A stretch of 64,000 bases of DNA from Ascarosepion bandense (Eukaryota > Mollusca > Cephalopoda > Sepiida > Sepiidae). Position numbers and translations under genes: made by a program. The stretch spans positions 2,157,501 through 2,221,500 of the forward strand of contig JBBBDQ010001186.1 of assembly GCA_037127315.1 (NCBI GenBank). The letters are read 5' to 3'. How positions within the stretch are numbered: position 1 is the stretch's first letter; every line of letters begins with the position of its first letter. Shown one piece after another: positions 32,457 through 44,016 of the stretch. The notes below the pieces were generated by a model. The model saw only the letters and a list, made by a program, of their open reading frames with translations, made no database searches and was not told the DNA's origin.

Positions 32457-32490
<34 letters not shown>

Positions 32491-32590
32491 CATTAATCTT
32501 ATATATATAGCATTATATATATATATATATATAGCATTAATCTTGTATATATATATATAGTTCTTGAGAATATATATATATATATATTAA
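32205..32590. repeat. Imperfect palindrome with (TA)n blocks
   Basis: The segment GATCAAGGTGGAGGGCTCGA at 32250-32270 recurs inverted at 46676-46698. Arms at about 32311-32349 and 32421-32459 are imperfect reverse complements (ACAAAAATTT.GTAATTTAAAT / ATTTAAATTTCTAAATTTTT). (TA)n blocks with ATAGCATTAATCTT interruptions follow from 32460. Confidence 0.65.
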
Positions 32591-32740
32591 AAATGACAGA
32601 CAAGATATTATGCTTAAGTTCTTTATGTAATTTTTTTTCTTTTCAGAACATAAATTATATAAAAATTGGTCAAATGTTTTGTTTATAAGAGCGCGTTCGG
32701 CTATACTTTTAGCCATTATCAAGGATGAATTTTATTTTAC
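32590..32740 (-). mobile_element. Penelope-like 3' terminal segment (inferred)
   Basis: The minus strand gives CCTTGATAATGGCTAAAAGT followed by ATAGCCGAACGCGC, the 'GATAATGGC...GCCGAA.CG' signature. Similar to 35360-35490 in the same orientation. Confidence 0.45.
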
Positions 32741-32849
32741 CTGAGACTGAATACGCGTAATATCTATGTGTGTGTATGTATGTGTGTATATGTGAGTGTG
32801 TTTGTGTGTGTCTTATACCTGTACTACATGTTTAATATAAGTATTATAT

Positions 32850-32955
32850 GTGTCGACCTGACTTCCCTGTAGATATGTGTCTCTAAAAAATTTGAATGGC
32901 GTAGCTTAAAAATTGTAGGCGTACATAGAAAACAGTCACAGACAGATTCACAGAT

Positions 32956-33015
<60 letters not shown>

Positions 33016-33775
33016 TAACATCATAGCCCGGCGTTGCCCGTGCAACTCAGAACATTTTAAAATTAGATGATTAATGCAACGTGTTGCGATTTCTGAGCGC
33101 TTTAAAACTCGGTTATATAAATAAATAATTATATAAACAATTGTTAAAAAATTCCATTAAAAAATCTATTTTCTTTGATTTTGCGTAAACATGAGTTGAT
33201 GTTTTGTGTGACGTTGTAAATAACATTGCGTTTGTTTTTGTTTCAAAATTACGGGATAAAAAATTTACATTTTCTGTTCAGAAGTTTTCGAAGAATATTT
33301 AAAAATGTAGACATTTAATTTTAGAGGAAAAAGTTACATTAATGCCATACGAATTACAGACAGTTGATTTCCTGCATGAAATATTTAACGAAAAAAAAAG
33401 CTTTATTTGTTTAAATTTTTATTTTCTGAAATATGGAATATTAAATCTGAAAAAAAAACTTAAATAATTAAATTAGCCATTGGCACTTTTTTAGTCTCGT
33501 TTGACACGTGTGATTTGATTTCTGTGACGTAATCTAGCAACCATCTTAGATCTTAGCTTTTTACGGAGCAAATGTAAACAATCGGCTCCATTGGCCAAAA
33601 AGTGCGAAAGGGAAAATTGCTGAACTTAAACTCATAAAGGATGTGTTGACTTGGCTTCCCTATAGGTATGTGTCCCTAGAAAGTTTGAATGGTGTAGCTT
33701 CAAAAATGTAGACGTGCATAGATTACAGTCACACAGAGACTCACAGACTGCCTTATATATATATGGTATATTTGG
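32850..33775. repeat. Direct repeats flanking a ~640-bp AT-rich segment
   Basis: The segment at 32858-32960 (GACTTCCCTGTAGATATGTG ... CAGTCACAGACAGATTCACA) recurs at 33647-33755 in the same orientation. Both end in TTATATATAT, and the first runs into (TA)n to 33014. ATAGCCCGGCGTTGCCCGTG at 33025 resembles the Helitron-like 3' end at 58513. Confidence 0.65.
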
Positions 33776-33862
33776 GCATCAATTTTTCTTTTTCGTTCGT
33801 GTGTGATTCGTTGAAAGTGATGAATGAAATTATATACAAACACACACACATACCACACACAC

Positions 33863-35232
33863 ATCTGACAGGCAGTATGGCTTCCGCTTTGCCAGGTCCA
33901 CGGCCGACATGCTAACAACCGTTACAGAGTACATGCTCCAGGCTCTTGATGAGTCAGGCGAAGCTCGTGCTGTTGCTCTGGACATCTCCAAGGCTTTTGA
34001 CAGGGTTTGGCACTCTGGCCATCTGTGCAAGCTACGAGGTTACAGTGTTACCGGACGCTTGCTTGATCTAATCCAATCTTTTTTAAATAACCGCAAAATG
34101 AAGGTCGATTTGAATGGGCATGCCTCTACATCCTACAGCACAAACGCTGGTGTCCCTTAGGGCTCTATCCTGGGCCCGACGCTCTTCCTTATTTTCATAA
34201 ATGACCTCCCAGATGAGATCAGTTCCCAAGTAGGCATTTACGCAGACGACACCACAATATACTCCCGCGCCAGTAAGCAACCTGTCGTGGCGGACAGACA
34301 TAATCTCGCTGCTGACCTTGAACGGGATCTACACTCTGTGGTGAATTGGGGCAAGAAGTGGCTTGTCAATTTCAATGCGACTAAGACCAAGCTGTTGTCT
34401 GTCAACCATCACAGGAAACCTCTCTTGCATGAACCAAGCGAGTTTCCCTGAGAGCAATACACTGCGTCTCCTCGGCCTTACCCTCTCTTCTAATCTCAAA
34501 TGGAACCACTACATTGAGTCCATAGCTAAATCCACTACTAAGAAGATTGGGTCACTGTGTCGGGCCAGGGTGTTTTTCCCGCCTGAATCCATCCTGCATA
34601 TATACAAATCAACCATTCGTCCGTCCATGGAATACTGCTGCCATATATGGTCAGGCGCCCCTGCTGTTCATTTCAGTGTTCTCGACAGGCTCCAAAGGAG
34701 AATCAGTAATGTGATAGGTACCGACTTGGAGGCTCGACTACAGCCACTTCCCCACCGACGAGATGTGGCCTCCCTTTGTCTGTTCTATAAATACTTTCAT
34801 GGCTTCTGCTCGGACGAACTTAAGTTACTGGTGCTTCTGCAACAGGTGTTTACTCGTGCAACCAGATTGGCAACTGGGTCTCACCCATTCACAGTTAGAT
34901 TAACCAAATGCAGACGACAATTCTACTCCTGCAGCTTCTTCTCTCGAACTTCCCGCCTGTGGAACTCGCTTCCATATTCTTGCTTTCCTCCAGGAATTTA
35001 AATGCAATGTCAATACTCATCTATTAACCACTTGACTCTAGTTCTTTCACCACCCCGTATATCCTTTCCATTCTCTTCACCTTTGCAACTGTCATCACAC
35101 CTGTATTCACATCCTTCTCTTACTTCTTTCCAACTGGTTCGTCTTCCTCATCACTCTCTTCTACTTAATCTTTTTACTCTCATGTAGCCCCCTGTACATC
35201 AGTGGCATTACCGCCTTGCTTGGGGTGATACG

Positions 35233-35237
<5 letters not shown>
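33863..35237 (+). pseudogene. 5'-truncated LINE, second copy, inactivated
   Basis: Extends about 230 bp further 5' than 27270. It reads QYGFRFARSTADMLTTVTEY, then AVALDISKAFDRVWHSGHLC (first catalytic aspartate block, DISKAFD) and LIQSFLNNRKMKVDLNGHAS. At GVPQG the glutamine codon is TAG (34158-34160). YADDTTIYSRAS follows intact. An 11-bp deletion near 34429 shifts the frame, which continues in SNTLRLLGLTLSSNLKWNHY through MEYCCHIWSGAP. A second short deletion near 34990 removes the 'DGYNLQ' codons. The 3' tail CCTTGCTTGGGGTGATACGA ends in (TA)n rather than poly-A. Confidence 0.9.

Positions 35238-35311
<74 letters not shown>
35238..35311. repeat. (TA)n(GT)n array
   Basis: About 40 bp of TA then about 34 bp of GT, directly on the LINE 3' end. 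Confidence 0.95.
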
Positions 35312-35312
<1 letters not shown>

Positions 35313-35359
35313 CATTGGAAATAACCGCCATGATATTATTAAGTTTTTTTTAATATAAA

Positions 35360-35490
35360 TTTTCGTGTGCTCTTATTTTTTCTTTTTAGAACTCAAATTA
35401 TATTGGAATTGTCTAAATGTTTTGTTTACCCGAGCGCTTTCGGTTATACTTTTAGCCATTATCAAGGGTGAATTTTATCTTACGTGAACC
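35360..35490 (-). mobile_element. Penelope-like 3' terminal segment (inferred)
   Basis: Minus strand: CCTTGATAATGGCTAAAAGT then ATAACCGAAAGCGCTCGG. Near-identical in layout to 32590-32740. Confidence 0.45.
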
Positions 35491-35804
35491 CTCATCATCT
35501 GGAAATGCTGTTTAAAAAAAAAGACAACAAAACACTATTCGTCCTCATATATACTTGCTAAAACCTGATGAACCATTTTGCATCTCTCGGTAGAAGGTCT
35601 GCTGAACTTTACGCAAAATTTGATGCAGTCACGTTTGCTTTTATATATCAGTCAATTTAAAGAATACAGAACCATTCTAACACAACAAAAGCTCGCATAA
35701 TAATTTAATATAAGTAGATAACGCAAGGTTTATTAGTAGACTGATTTAGTGGACTAGGTACCCATTTCCATTGAATGGTATACACGTAAGGAATTTCAAT
35801 AGCA

Positions 35805-35818
35805 TTATTATTATTATT

Positions 35819-35872
<54 letters not shown>
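35805..35872. repeat. (TTA)n(GT)n array
   Basis: Short TTA run followed by about 26 GT units. Confidence 0.95.
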
Positions 35873-35875
<3 letters not shown>

Positions 35876-36009
35876 ACGCGCATTAATGAATTAACCAAAA
35901 ACTGACGTAGGTATACGATGACACGAAGATAATTGACAGGCTAAGAATTGACCTGGAGCTTGGCTGCAGAGGATATATAGACGCATACTTTTCGAGATGG
36001 TTACGATTT

Positions 36010-36562
36010 AAAATTTTGAGTTTTGTTGTTGGCATTTCAACCTGTGTGGGTTATTTAATGCCTAAAATGTGAGGTTTTAGGGTTTTTTTAAAAAAGTTCG
36101 GTTATAGTGAGAAAGTTGATTTAAGCAGATTTTAATGATTTTTTTTTGTTTTTATTCTTTTTTGTTTTAGAAAACTGAAAATGTCTCCTAGTTCTGTATT
36201 TAAAAATGTTTTGCTGAGAATAATTTTTTTTTTCAAAAATATGTTATGGTAATAATTTTTTCTACAAAAATGTATTGTTGGTAATATTTTTCCTTCAAAA
36301 ATGTATATATTTTTTTTTTATAAAGGTTTATTTTTATGTTTATATTTCTATAAAAATCTATTTTTTATACTTTCCTAGAGCTTTGACCCCAGTTTGGGGG
36401 GTTAACTATTTGCCCATAGCTGGGAACCTAACAGGTGCTACCACTCCGGGTCAGAGTGAACCTGAAAACAACAGCCATTAAGAGGTGGTTCCATGCTCCT
36501 CAAAACCTCCCAATCAGAGGCCTTGCTGCCGGATGCAGTTTACCGTCATACCTATGACCAGT
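36010..36562 (-). repeat. Dispersed repeat Y (copy 3, inverted)
   Basis: Reverse complement of 12388-12890: GGGTTATTTAATGCCTAAAA at left, AACAGGTGCTACCACTCCGG, and GGATGCAGTTTACCGTCATA at right. Confidence 0.75.
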
Positions 36563-36904
36563 TAGGATTTAAAGAGTCAAAAAGAGAAATGTATGCTCAA
36601 TTCTAAAGGATATTTAATCAGCAACTGAGGTGATCCATTGGGTTTGGCTCAAAAAAAAAAAAAATAAATAAATAAATAAAAATAAATGAAAAAAAAACAA
36701 AAAAAAAACAATGAACCCCTGAAAGAATGCGAAGTAGTCGATATGCAGCAAACCCAGTTAGAACCATGAAATTTGGCCTAACATCAGTGAACGTGTATTG
36801 GGGTGGAGATATATACAGTAAAATCCCTTCAGAGGTAAGACGTGAAACGGAACACATTCTATTATTCTGGTATCGAGTAGTGCTCAGATTATACGCACAT
36901 ATTT

Positions 36905-37268
36905 TTTTTTTAATCGTATCACCCCGAGCAAGGCAGTAACGCCACTGATGTGCAGGAGACTACGTAATAGTGAAAAGATTGGAAAAGAGAAAGCCGGAAA
37001 CCACATCCTAAACAGGGAACAAGGGATGAGCCTCTTAACCTGTTCAATAGACGTGGATGGAATGTGAACCGGGCGATAGATGGATCTATCTACTCCAATT
37101 GAAAAAAAACAAAAACAAAAAACAAAAAAAAAAACAAAGTGAGAAGATTAGAAAAGAGAAAGCCGGAAACCACATCCTAAACAAGGAACAAGGGATGGGC
37201 CTCTTAACCTGTTCAATAGACGTGGGTGGAGTGTGAACCGGGCGATAGATGGATCTATCTACTCCATA
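36905..37268 (-). mobile_element. Composite repeat with LINE tail, two monomers
   Basis: LINE tail at 36910-36965 (ATCGTATCACCCCGAGCAAG on plus), then two monomers about 167 bp apart (GAGAAAGCCGGAAACCACAT at 36983 and 37157). They are joined by an A-rich linker and end GATCTATCTACTCC. Confidence 0.9.
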
Positions 37269-37269
37269 T

Positions 37270-38565
37270 ATGCATAAATTATCTCGTACACGTGAAAAGA
37301 ATTATAATTAGCAGAATTTTTGCTCTCTCCACTTCTCCCTGCCTGAAGACGCAATGTATTAATTTGACCAGCAGGAAAGACTCCCCGGTGCCAAATAAAC
37401 ACCACTTGGACTCCCACTAACATAGACGTGGCGAAGAGATCAAAGAGGAAGAGAAGAGTACGAGGCTATAAGGCGAGAGAAAAAAAAATGATAATTATAG
37501 AAATATTTTCGATTTCATTAACGTTATGTTATATTGGGACACTGTTAAGTATAAGCTATTTGCTGGCCATTCATGCACGTTTTTCTATATTCTGACGTTG
37601 GCAAGTGTTGTATATTACGCTGGATCTGGACATATAACAAGGAACACGTATATATGAAAATATAATCTTATCTTTTTATTCTTTGTCGGTGACGCTTGTG
37701 TGGAGCACGAACGCAGCCGGATAGAGTCGCACACACGAAAAGGCCGTCGGGTGTCGGAAACCAGCAGGGATCTCTGTTTATTCAGTCCAAAATTCTAGAC
37801 TTTATTATTATACCAACGCTATTTCGGGTTGCCTCTTCGTTAATATTATCTACGACCGGATGTATCTGTCAATCAGCCCCGACGATTCATTGCTTTTCAA
37901 GCCGATTGTCGCTTGTGTGTGCGTGTGTTTTTTTCCACCTTTTTACATTATCTACGGCCGGACGTATCTGTTAACTACCCTTGTTTTTTGTTGACCTTAC
38001 CTACAGTCGGATGTACCTGTCAATTACCTCTTACACAAGGATTCATTGAAATAGTTCCAATTTTGCTAACGCAGGTTACTTGAAGATATTGGAGAGCATT
38101 TATTTTTAGTTTTGTTCCTTCACTGTCTTGCTATAATTGGGAAAAACTTGTTTTTAATCAATTGCACACTAGCCCAATTTAATAACCCTAACCTGTTTAT
38201 TAGATTTTCACTTTTTTAATTACTTTTTTTTTTTTACAATAATCAATTCAAAATATTTAATAATATCGAATAATTCCTGAGAAAACTGCTATTATTACCA
38301 TGACCTTAAGAGATGAGAAGAGATACCACATTTGATCCCAGCACGATGGTCATAGAATAAAGAAAAAGTTTAGTAGAACTGGCTGTTAACAATGAATGCC
38401 GAATATTTCCTTTTAGGAAAACGGCTGATATTACCATTTCCATGAGAGATCAGTGCAGGGTGCTACGTTGGCTTGCTGTCTACATGGAAAAATATATACA
38501 ACGTACAATTTTTTTTTTACTACATAGTAAAACAAAATAACATATATATATAACATAGAGAAAAT
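37270..38565. other. No gene seen; degenerate short repeats at 37850-38020
   Basis: TCTACGACCGGATGTATCTG at 37850, TCTACGGCCGGACGTATCTG at 37950 and CCTACAGTCGGATGTACCTG at 37998 form a degenerate direct repeat. Otherwise AT-rich with no recognised coding sequence. Confidence 0.5.
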
Positions 38566-38760
38566 GTAAATCGCATATCGAAGTAGATTCATGATCGCAA
38601 TATAAAGTGTAGATCGCGTACTAAAGTGGATTCATGATACGTAGATCACAGTACAAAGTGTAGATCGCATATCAAAGTAGATTCATGACGCGTAGATCAC
38701 AATATAAACTGTAAATCGCATACCAAAGTTGATTCGTGATACGCAGATAACAATATGAAA
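38566..38760 (+). repeat. ~51-bp minisatellite, about 4 diverged copies
   Basis: Units start TGTAAATCGC / TGTAGATCGC and contain AAAGTAGATTCATGA and GTAGATCACAATATAAA. The first unit lacks a few bases. Confidence 0.85.
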
Positions 38761-38927
38761 TGGATCCAAAGTAAATTTGAGACACATAAATACCAAACCA
38801 AAGTAGCACCCGAGTGTGTTTTGTCTTTTTACGAATTAAGAAAACGATTCTTTATAACAGCGTCTGCAGTTGTTGAAAGTTTCTATTTATCCAAACAGCT
38901 TTTACACTTAATCTTTACTTGCAGTGG

Positions 38928-39215
38928 ATATCTGCTCGGAACGAGAAATCGGGGAGCCGAGTTCGAATTCCAGTTGAATTTCTCGCATTCACTTACGCGC
39001 AAATACACGTGGGAAAGGTAATAATCCATCTATTCCCTCCAGTTGTGGGTTTAAATAACAGGACAGATTAGGTTCTGTAGCCTTGGCTGGCAACCAGTCT
39101 ACCACAAAAAGCAATGGCAACCTACTGAGGGATAATCTTCTGCACAGTCAGTTATGTCTCTTTCGAGACATGATCGTCCAAGCGTGTATCACGTATGGCA
39201 CTTAACTGACTAATT
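38928..39215 (+). mobile_element. tRNA-derived SINE, family A
   Basis: Head CAGTGGATATCTGCTCGGAA and GAGTTCGAATTCCAGTTG, tail TATGGCACTTAACTGACTAA; nearly full length. Confidence 0.85.
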
Positions 39216-39239
39216 TACTTGTCGCCCCAAGCTGATAGG

Positions 39240-39545
39240 ATGTAACATAAGGTCAGTAGGAAGCCCCGAGAGGGTGTACCCAGTCCAGATTCGAAAACAG
39301 TCCAACCGGTGCAACCGTCGGTATTACTACCGATCCCCCAAACGCCTCTTTAGTGCAATGAGGGAGTTAGTGCCGCGGGCAGATGTTTTCCTGAGACCCT
39401 GCGCATCTCAACAGTATTTTCAGTTTCTTCTCTGCCCGCAGACAAAGACACAACTAAGCGAGACACCATCGAGAGTTTATTCGCCAGAGGACATATACTA
39501 CACCTTGTTCCCAGTACGATAGCCAGGGTGTATAAAAAATTAATT
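39240..39545. other. GC-richer unassigned segment
   Basis: Less AT-rich than its flanks, with an 82-codon open frame at 39274-39522 (plus). The end (CCCAGTACGATAGCCAGG) resembles CCCAGCACGATGGTCATAG at 38337, and both are followed by a similar AGGAAAAC/AGGAAAC motif. It may be another dispersed repeat. No protein family recognised. Confidence 0.35.
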
Positions 39546-39821
39546 CACTCAGTGACTGTTCGATCAATAAATGCCAAAAATTTCTTATTTATATAAGGAA
39601 ACGTCTGACGTTAACATCATAACTGCCCACATCCTGAAAGGACATTGTATATAAAATGAGAGATTAAAAGCAAATACTTATCAATATTTACACGTATTTA
39701 TTACATTCACAAAAAACATCTGTTCTCGTATAATTAATATTGATCAATTATTGTATTTTTAATACCGGAGGAGTATTAATTTGGACTATTTATTTTATTT
39801 AACCGATATTTGATTTACTAA

Positions 39822-39946
39822 GCGCTGCTTAGATGTGGCACAAGGCTAAAGGTATGGGGCACCCAGTCAGGATTAAATTCACTACTCAGTTGTAATAGGT
39901 CCGAGCGAGACAAGCTTGCTAACCATTACACCACGTCGGGGTACCC
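39822..39946 (-). mobile_element. tRNA-derived SINE, family B
   Basis: Minus strand: CGACGTGGTGTAATGGTTAG (A-box-like), CTCGCTCGGACC, GTGAATTTAATCCTGACTGG, GCACCCCATACC. Confidence 0.8.
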
Positions 39947-40044
39947 TTTTTATTTTATCGATATGCGGAAAAACTAAAGTACGATCTGCGTTAACACATT
40001 GTATTAAAATACAATTTAGAATGAGTAACTTAAACTCCAGGTGT

Positions 40045-40200
40045 GCAATGTGGTGTAATGAGTATCGGTCAAGGAATGAGGAAATGGGGAGACGAGTTCG
40101 GAATGCGTTTCACTTATTTACGTATTAATAACCCCGGGAAAGATATGAACCCATTTCCTCCCTCTCCAGCTATAGGTTAAGTAGAAGGACAGGTTAGGTA
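40045..40200 (+). mobile_element. tRNA-derived SINE, family A (5' half, diverged)
   Basis: GCAATGTGGTGTAATGAGTA and GACGAGTTCGGAATGCG. It ends at AGAAGGACAGGTTAGG, without the conserved 3' half. Confidence 0.65.
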
Positions 40201-40209
40201 ACTTCCCTC

Positions 40210-41300
40210 TTTTTCGATAACTAACTTTTAAATTGAATTTTTAGAAATAGGACAATTTTTTTCAAACGTTTATTTTAGTTTTAATTGAAAAATATTTTTT
40301 TTTTTAATCATATCACCCCGAGCAAGGCGGTAACGCCACTGATGTGTAAAGAGTGAAAAGATTAGAAGAGAGAAAGCCGGAAACCACATCCTAAACAGGG
40401 AACAAGGGATGAGCCTCTACACCTGTTCAATAGAAGTGGGTGGAGTGTGAACCGGGCGATAGTTTAGTCTATCTACTCCAATTGAAAAAAAAAAGAAAGA
40501 AGAAAAGTGAAAAGATTGGAAAAGAGAAAACCGGAAACCACATCCTAAACAGGGAACAAGGGATGAGCCTCTACACCTGTTCAATGAGACGTGGGTGGAG
40601 TGTGAACCGGACGATAGTGTAGTCTATCTACTCCAATTGGTTAAATTTACTATTTCCAGTAAGTAAATTACTCTGGTTTCAAACAGAAATTATATTTTGA
40701 GATTTTTTTTTAATCTTTCAAATTTTTGGCCATTTTTGAGCGATCGACACATTTGTAAACAAAAGTTAATTCTCGGTTTTAAAAATCTTGCAAAAATAGA
40801 ATATACATCTGTGACACATTATTTTTGAAAGATTAGCAAATTTAATGTTAAACTGATCTGATTTACATAAATATTATTTATTTATAACAGGAAATTTGGA
40901 ATAAAACTATTAACACAGTTCAACTTTCTAACCTTTTCACCGTATATGTTGACAGATGCGAGATAAGATAAGTGTATGTCGATCGCAAGTGATATAATTG
41001 TACATTTTTTCCAATGTAAGGGGAAGAAACTATGAATTTTTAATTTGCACATAGAAATTATCATAAAAAACGTAAAATATACAAAAAAATTAAAAATTAT
41101 TTTAAAAATACGAAGGCACGACGATTTGTATAAAACATTTTAATTTTCGATTAGTAAATATAATCTCCACTTAAGTTTATAAACAAACCACAACAATCTT
41201 TAAAGTATTTAAAAAATATTTTTAAACTTTATAAATTATTATAACTAAAAAAGAAAATGAAAAGAATTCTTTTTAAATTACATTATTAATCAATTTTTTC
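40210..41300 (+). repeat. Dispersed AT-rich repeat Z (copy 1), interrupted
   Basis: AAATTGAATTTTTAGAAATA at 40230 and TTACTATTTCCAGTAAGTAA at 40647 are contiguous in the copy at 50688 but split here by the composite repeat. It continues through TTGAGCGATCGACACATTTG and TTCGATTAGTAAATATAATC to about 41260. No ORF. Confidence 0.75.
40296..40640 (-). mobile_element. Composite repeat with LINE tail, two monomers, nested in repeat Z
   Basis: LINE tail at about 40300-40350, monomers near 40351 and 40507 (about 156 bp apart), each with CCTAAACAGGGAACAAGGGA. Inserted inside repeat Z, so it is the younger element. Confidence 0.9.
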
Positions 41301-41639
41301 TTCTTCAGACTATAATGTCCTTATATTATTGAAATAAATAAAAGCTTATCAAATGAAATAGTCATAGTTTTATTGCATTTTTTTTATTTTACTAATTTTC
41401 GGAAGTAAAGATAATATGTTAAAAAAAAATATATATATATATAGATTATTTATATTCCTCAATGAGTCCTGCGTTCAAGTAATAAAACCAATTTTCCAAG
41501 CAAAATTTAATTTCATAAAATTTCATGAATTTACGTGGAGTGGGGCAACATGCAGGAAAAGAAATTTTACCAAGATGTTTTCAAAAACAATTTCATTTAT
41601 TTGTGAATAAGTCCCGAAAGTTTCATTACCTCGATTACC
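41301..41639. other. No gene seen
   Basis: AT-rich. A short (TA)n is at about 41430. Confidence 0.5.
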
Positions 41640-41762
41640 TAGATTAAGTTCTATCCTTGTTCGGCAACCGGTCTACCTCAGAAAGTAATGGCAAAATCCG
41701 TCTTTTGAGACATGATCACCCAAGCGTGTTCACGTATGGCAATTAACTGACTGACTGAATTT
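41640..41762 (+). mobile_element. tRNA-derived SINE, family A (3' part)
   Basis: TTCTATCCTTGTTCGGCAAC to GGCAATTAACTGACTGACTG; internal deletion after AATGGCAA. Confidence 0.75.
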
Positions 41763-42647
41763 ATACTGATTTTCATCAAACTTTTGGAACTATATCCGGG
41801 CACTAAATGTTATTGTTCGAGTGTGTGTGTATGTGCGTGTGTGTTATGTGAATATTAATCTGTACTTGTATACCAAAAGTTATACGAAACGTACATATTT
41901 CTGCAGATTATTACTGGGTGAAACGTACACCTGTTCTTTCAAGAATTGATTTAGTGTCTTTCGGGTAAATAGTCAGCCGTGTGTTTAGCACACCAGAAGT
42001 CTCTTTATTATTTTTTTTCTTGTCTCAATCGCTTTTTCTTTCTCTTTTTCTACCTCGACATTTTCTTTTTCTCTCTTTTACGTCTTACTCTCACATTTTA
42101 TTTTATTTTATTCACACGTGACACACTCAATAAAGGTCAGCCGGAAATACAGAGAATTTAAAAAAAAAAGACCTAAGAACAAAAACTAAAAAAACACACA
42201 AAAAAGCTCACACACACACACACACAAAATGACAGAAAATGGGAAGGAGGCGATGTGATACTGGTACGAGACTGGCGAGGTGTAGGAGGAGTTGTTAGGT
42301 GAGGGTGGAAAAATAATCAAAAACCTAATACAATAAAAGACAAAAAAAAGGAAGAAAAACAATTTATATGTTTTATAGAGGAAATCCTTTCTATTCGCCA
42401 AAAAAAAAAAAAAAAAAAAAAAAAAAGAAAAAAAAAAGCCAGACTAATTCTTCAATTGTGCCCGACGCCAACGAACCCACCATAAAAACACACCCAAACA
42501 GTCCCACAGTAAAATATGTGCCTAAATTGAGTACACGCTTTGGGCATTGTACGTGTTGAAACTAAGTCGAATTTAATTCCAAACCAACGAACGTATATCT
42601 TTAAAAATTCTTCTTATATAACATTATATACAAATTCTGCAGGGCCA
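41763..42647. other. No gene seen; poly-A run at 42410-42437
   Basis: Pyrimidine-rich 42000-42110, then A-rich sequence with a homopolymer run. No recognised family. Confidence 0.5.
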
Positions 42648-42865
42648 CTTCGACGTAGTGTAACGGTTAACAAGCTTGTCTCGTTAGATCAATTACTATT
42701 GAATAGTTTCAGCCTTGTGCCGCACCTAAGCCGCGCTTAGAAAATCACCTAGGCACTTCGATGTGGTGTGATGGTTAACAAGCTTGTCTCGCTATATCAA
42801 TTACTACTGAATAATGGGTTCGATCCTCACTGGAGGTCCCAGACTTTTACATCATTATTAAGGCC
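42648..42865 (+). mobile_element. Two tandem tRNA-derived SINEs, family B
   Basis: The first (42648-42750) has ACGTAGTGTAACGGTTAACA and ends CGCTTAGAAAATCACC but lacks the B-box region. The second (42757-42862) has TGGTGTGATGGTTAACAAGC and GGTTCGATCCTCACTGG. They sit head to tail. Confidence 0.8.
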
Positions 42866-42977
42866 CGAGGGGAGAAAAGGAACAGAGAACACCTTCCTAA
42901 ACAGGAAACAAGTTTAAGGAAAGGAAAAAGGAGTGTGAAACGGGCGATAGGTGAGGCTATCTACTCCTATTTAAAAA
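42866..42977 (-). mobile_element. Composite-repeat monomer, diverged
   Basis: CTTCCTAAACAGGAAACAAG, GTGTGAAACGGGCGATAGG and CTATCTACTCCTATTT match one monomer. No LINE tail is attached. Confidence 0.7.
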
Positions 42978-43290
42978 AAAACGCACCATCTCACAAGTCG
43001 ATCGCAACGATGGCAAAACTATACGAATTGAACTTCGAATTGCTTCTGCCCACCCTATTCTCCAGATTTGGCCCCCAGCAACTACTAGCTGTTTGTAGAA
43101 CCTCAAGGGAATGCTCCAGGGAAAGAGATTTGACTCCAATAAAGAAATGATATCGGAAACTAGGGTGTATTTTAAGGACAAAGCCAAATCGTTCTACAAA
43201 ACAGGCATCGAATTGTTAGAGAAGCGTTAGAACCTGTGTTTTACCTAGAAGAATATGTTTATGAATAAAGTCGAATTTTCCCTAAAATTT
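42978..43290 (+). pseudogene. Mariner transposase C-terminal remnant
   Basis: Frame from about 42979 reads NAPSHKSIATMAKLYELNFE, matching the mariner block with the second catalytic Asp ('HQDNAPAH'), though the preceding HQD is missing. CCCACCCTATTCTCCAGATT corresponds to 'PPYSPDL' in a shifted frame. Further pieces are NAPGKEI, then DIGN and KSFYK/IELLEKR-like words, and a final LEEYVYE. At least three frameshifts and several stops, so dead. Confidence 0.8.
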
Positions 43291-43510
43291 GTTGTTTTAA
43301 TTAGTTAGGCCTAGGATTAATTAAGTGATATGTTAAATCATTTGGGCAGTTGAATCGGCTACCAACAGAGCTTTTTGACCATGCGATGCTTAACTAATAT
43401 TCTAATATGTTAAGCGGGGAGGTAGAAGGTCACAGGTCAATCCCAAGAAGCAAGCATGAATGCCGATTTAATTTCAAACGAGAAAGTTTTAACAAAATTT
43501 AAACATGCAA

Positions 43511-43582
43511 ATTACACGGGGAGCATAAATTACACGGGGAGCATAAATTACACGGGGAGCATAAATTACACGGGGAGCATAA
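43511..43582 (+). repeat. 18-bp minisatellite, 4 copies
   Basis: ATTACACGGGGAGCATAA repeated exactly four times. Confidence 0.95.
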
Positions 43583-43971
43583 ATTAGAAAAATAACAGAA
43601 ACAAATTAGAAGGAAGAATATATGGAGTAGACATTTCTGTGGGGAGACAAAGAAAGAAAGTGCGAAAGAAAGTTAACTTGAAAAACTAATTCAGACAAAA
43701 ATTAAAACCTAAATGTTTTTGTTTGCTCTGCTTTCGTTTTGCGCTCTTTATCGTTAAGGTTTTCATCTTGGGTTTTTTTTTTCTTTCTTACGAATGCTTG
43801 ACTTTTGGTTCCGGTACATCGTTTGTTTCTTTTTTTTTCTTCCCCTTCTTTTCCCTCCGGGTTCGTTACCGGTGGGCTTCAAGACGATTTTATTTGTAGT
43901 TTAATTACTACTAGTCTTGACAGAATTAGTTCTGTTAATATTGGTATTATTACTATAATTACTATTACTAT

Positions 43972-43973
<2 letters not shown>

Positions 43974-44016
<43 letters not shown>

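Noticed and set aside
38566..38760. CRISPR-like array
   Set aside because: Contiguous 51-bp units without unique spacers, in eukaryotic DNA.
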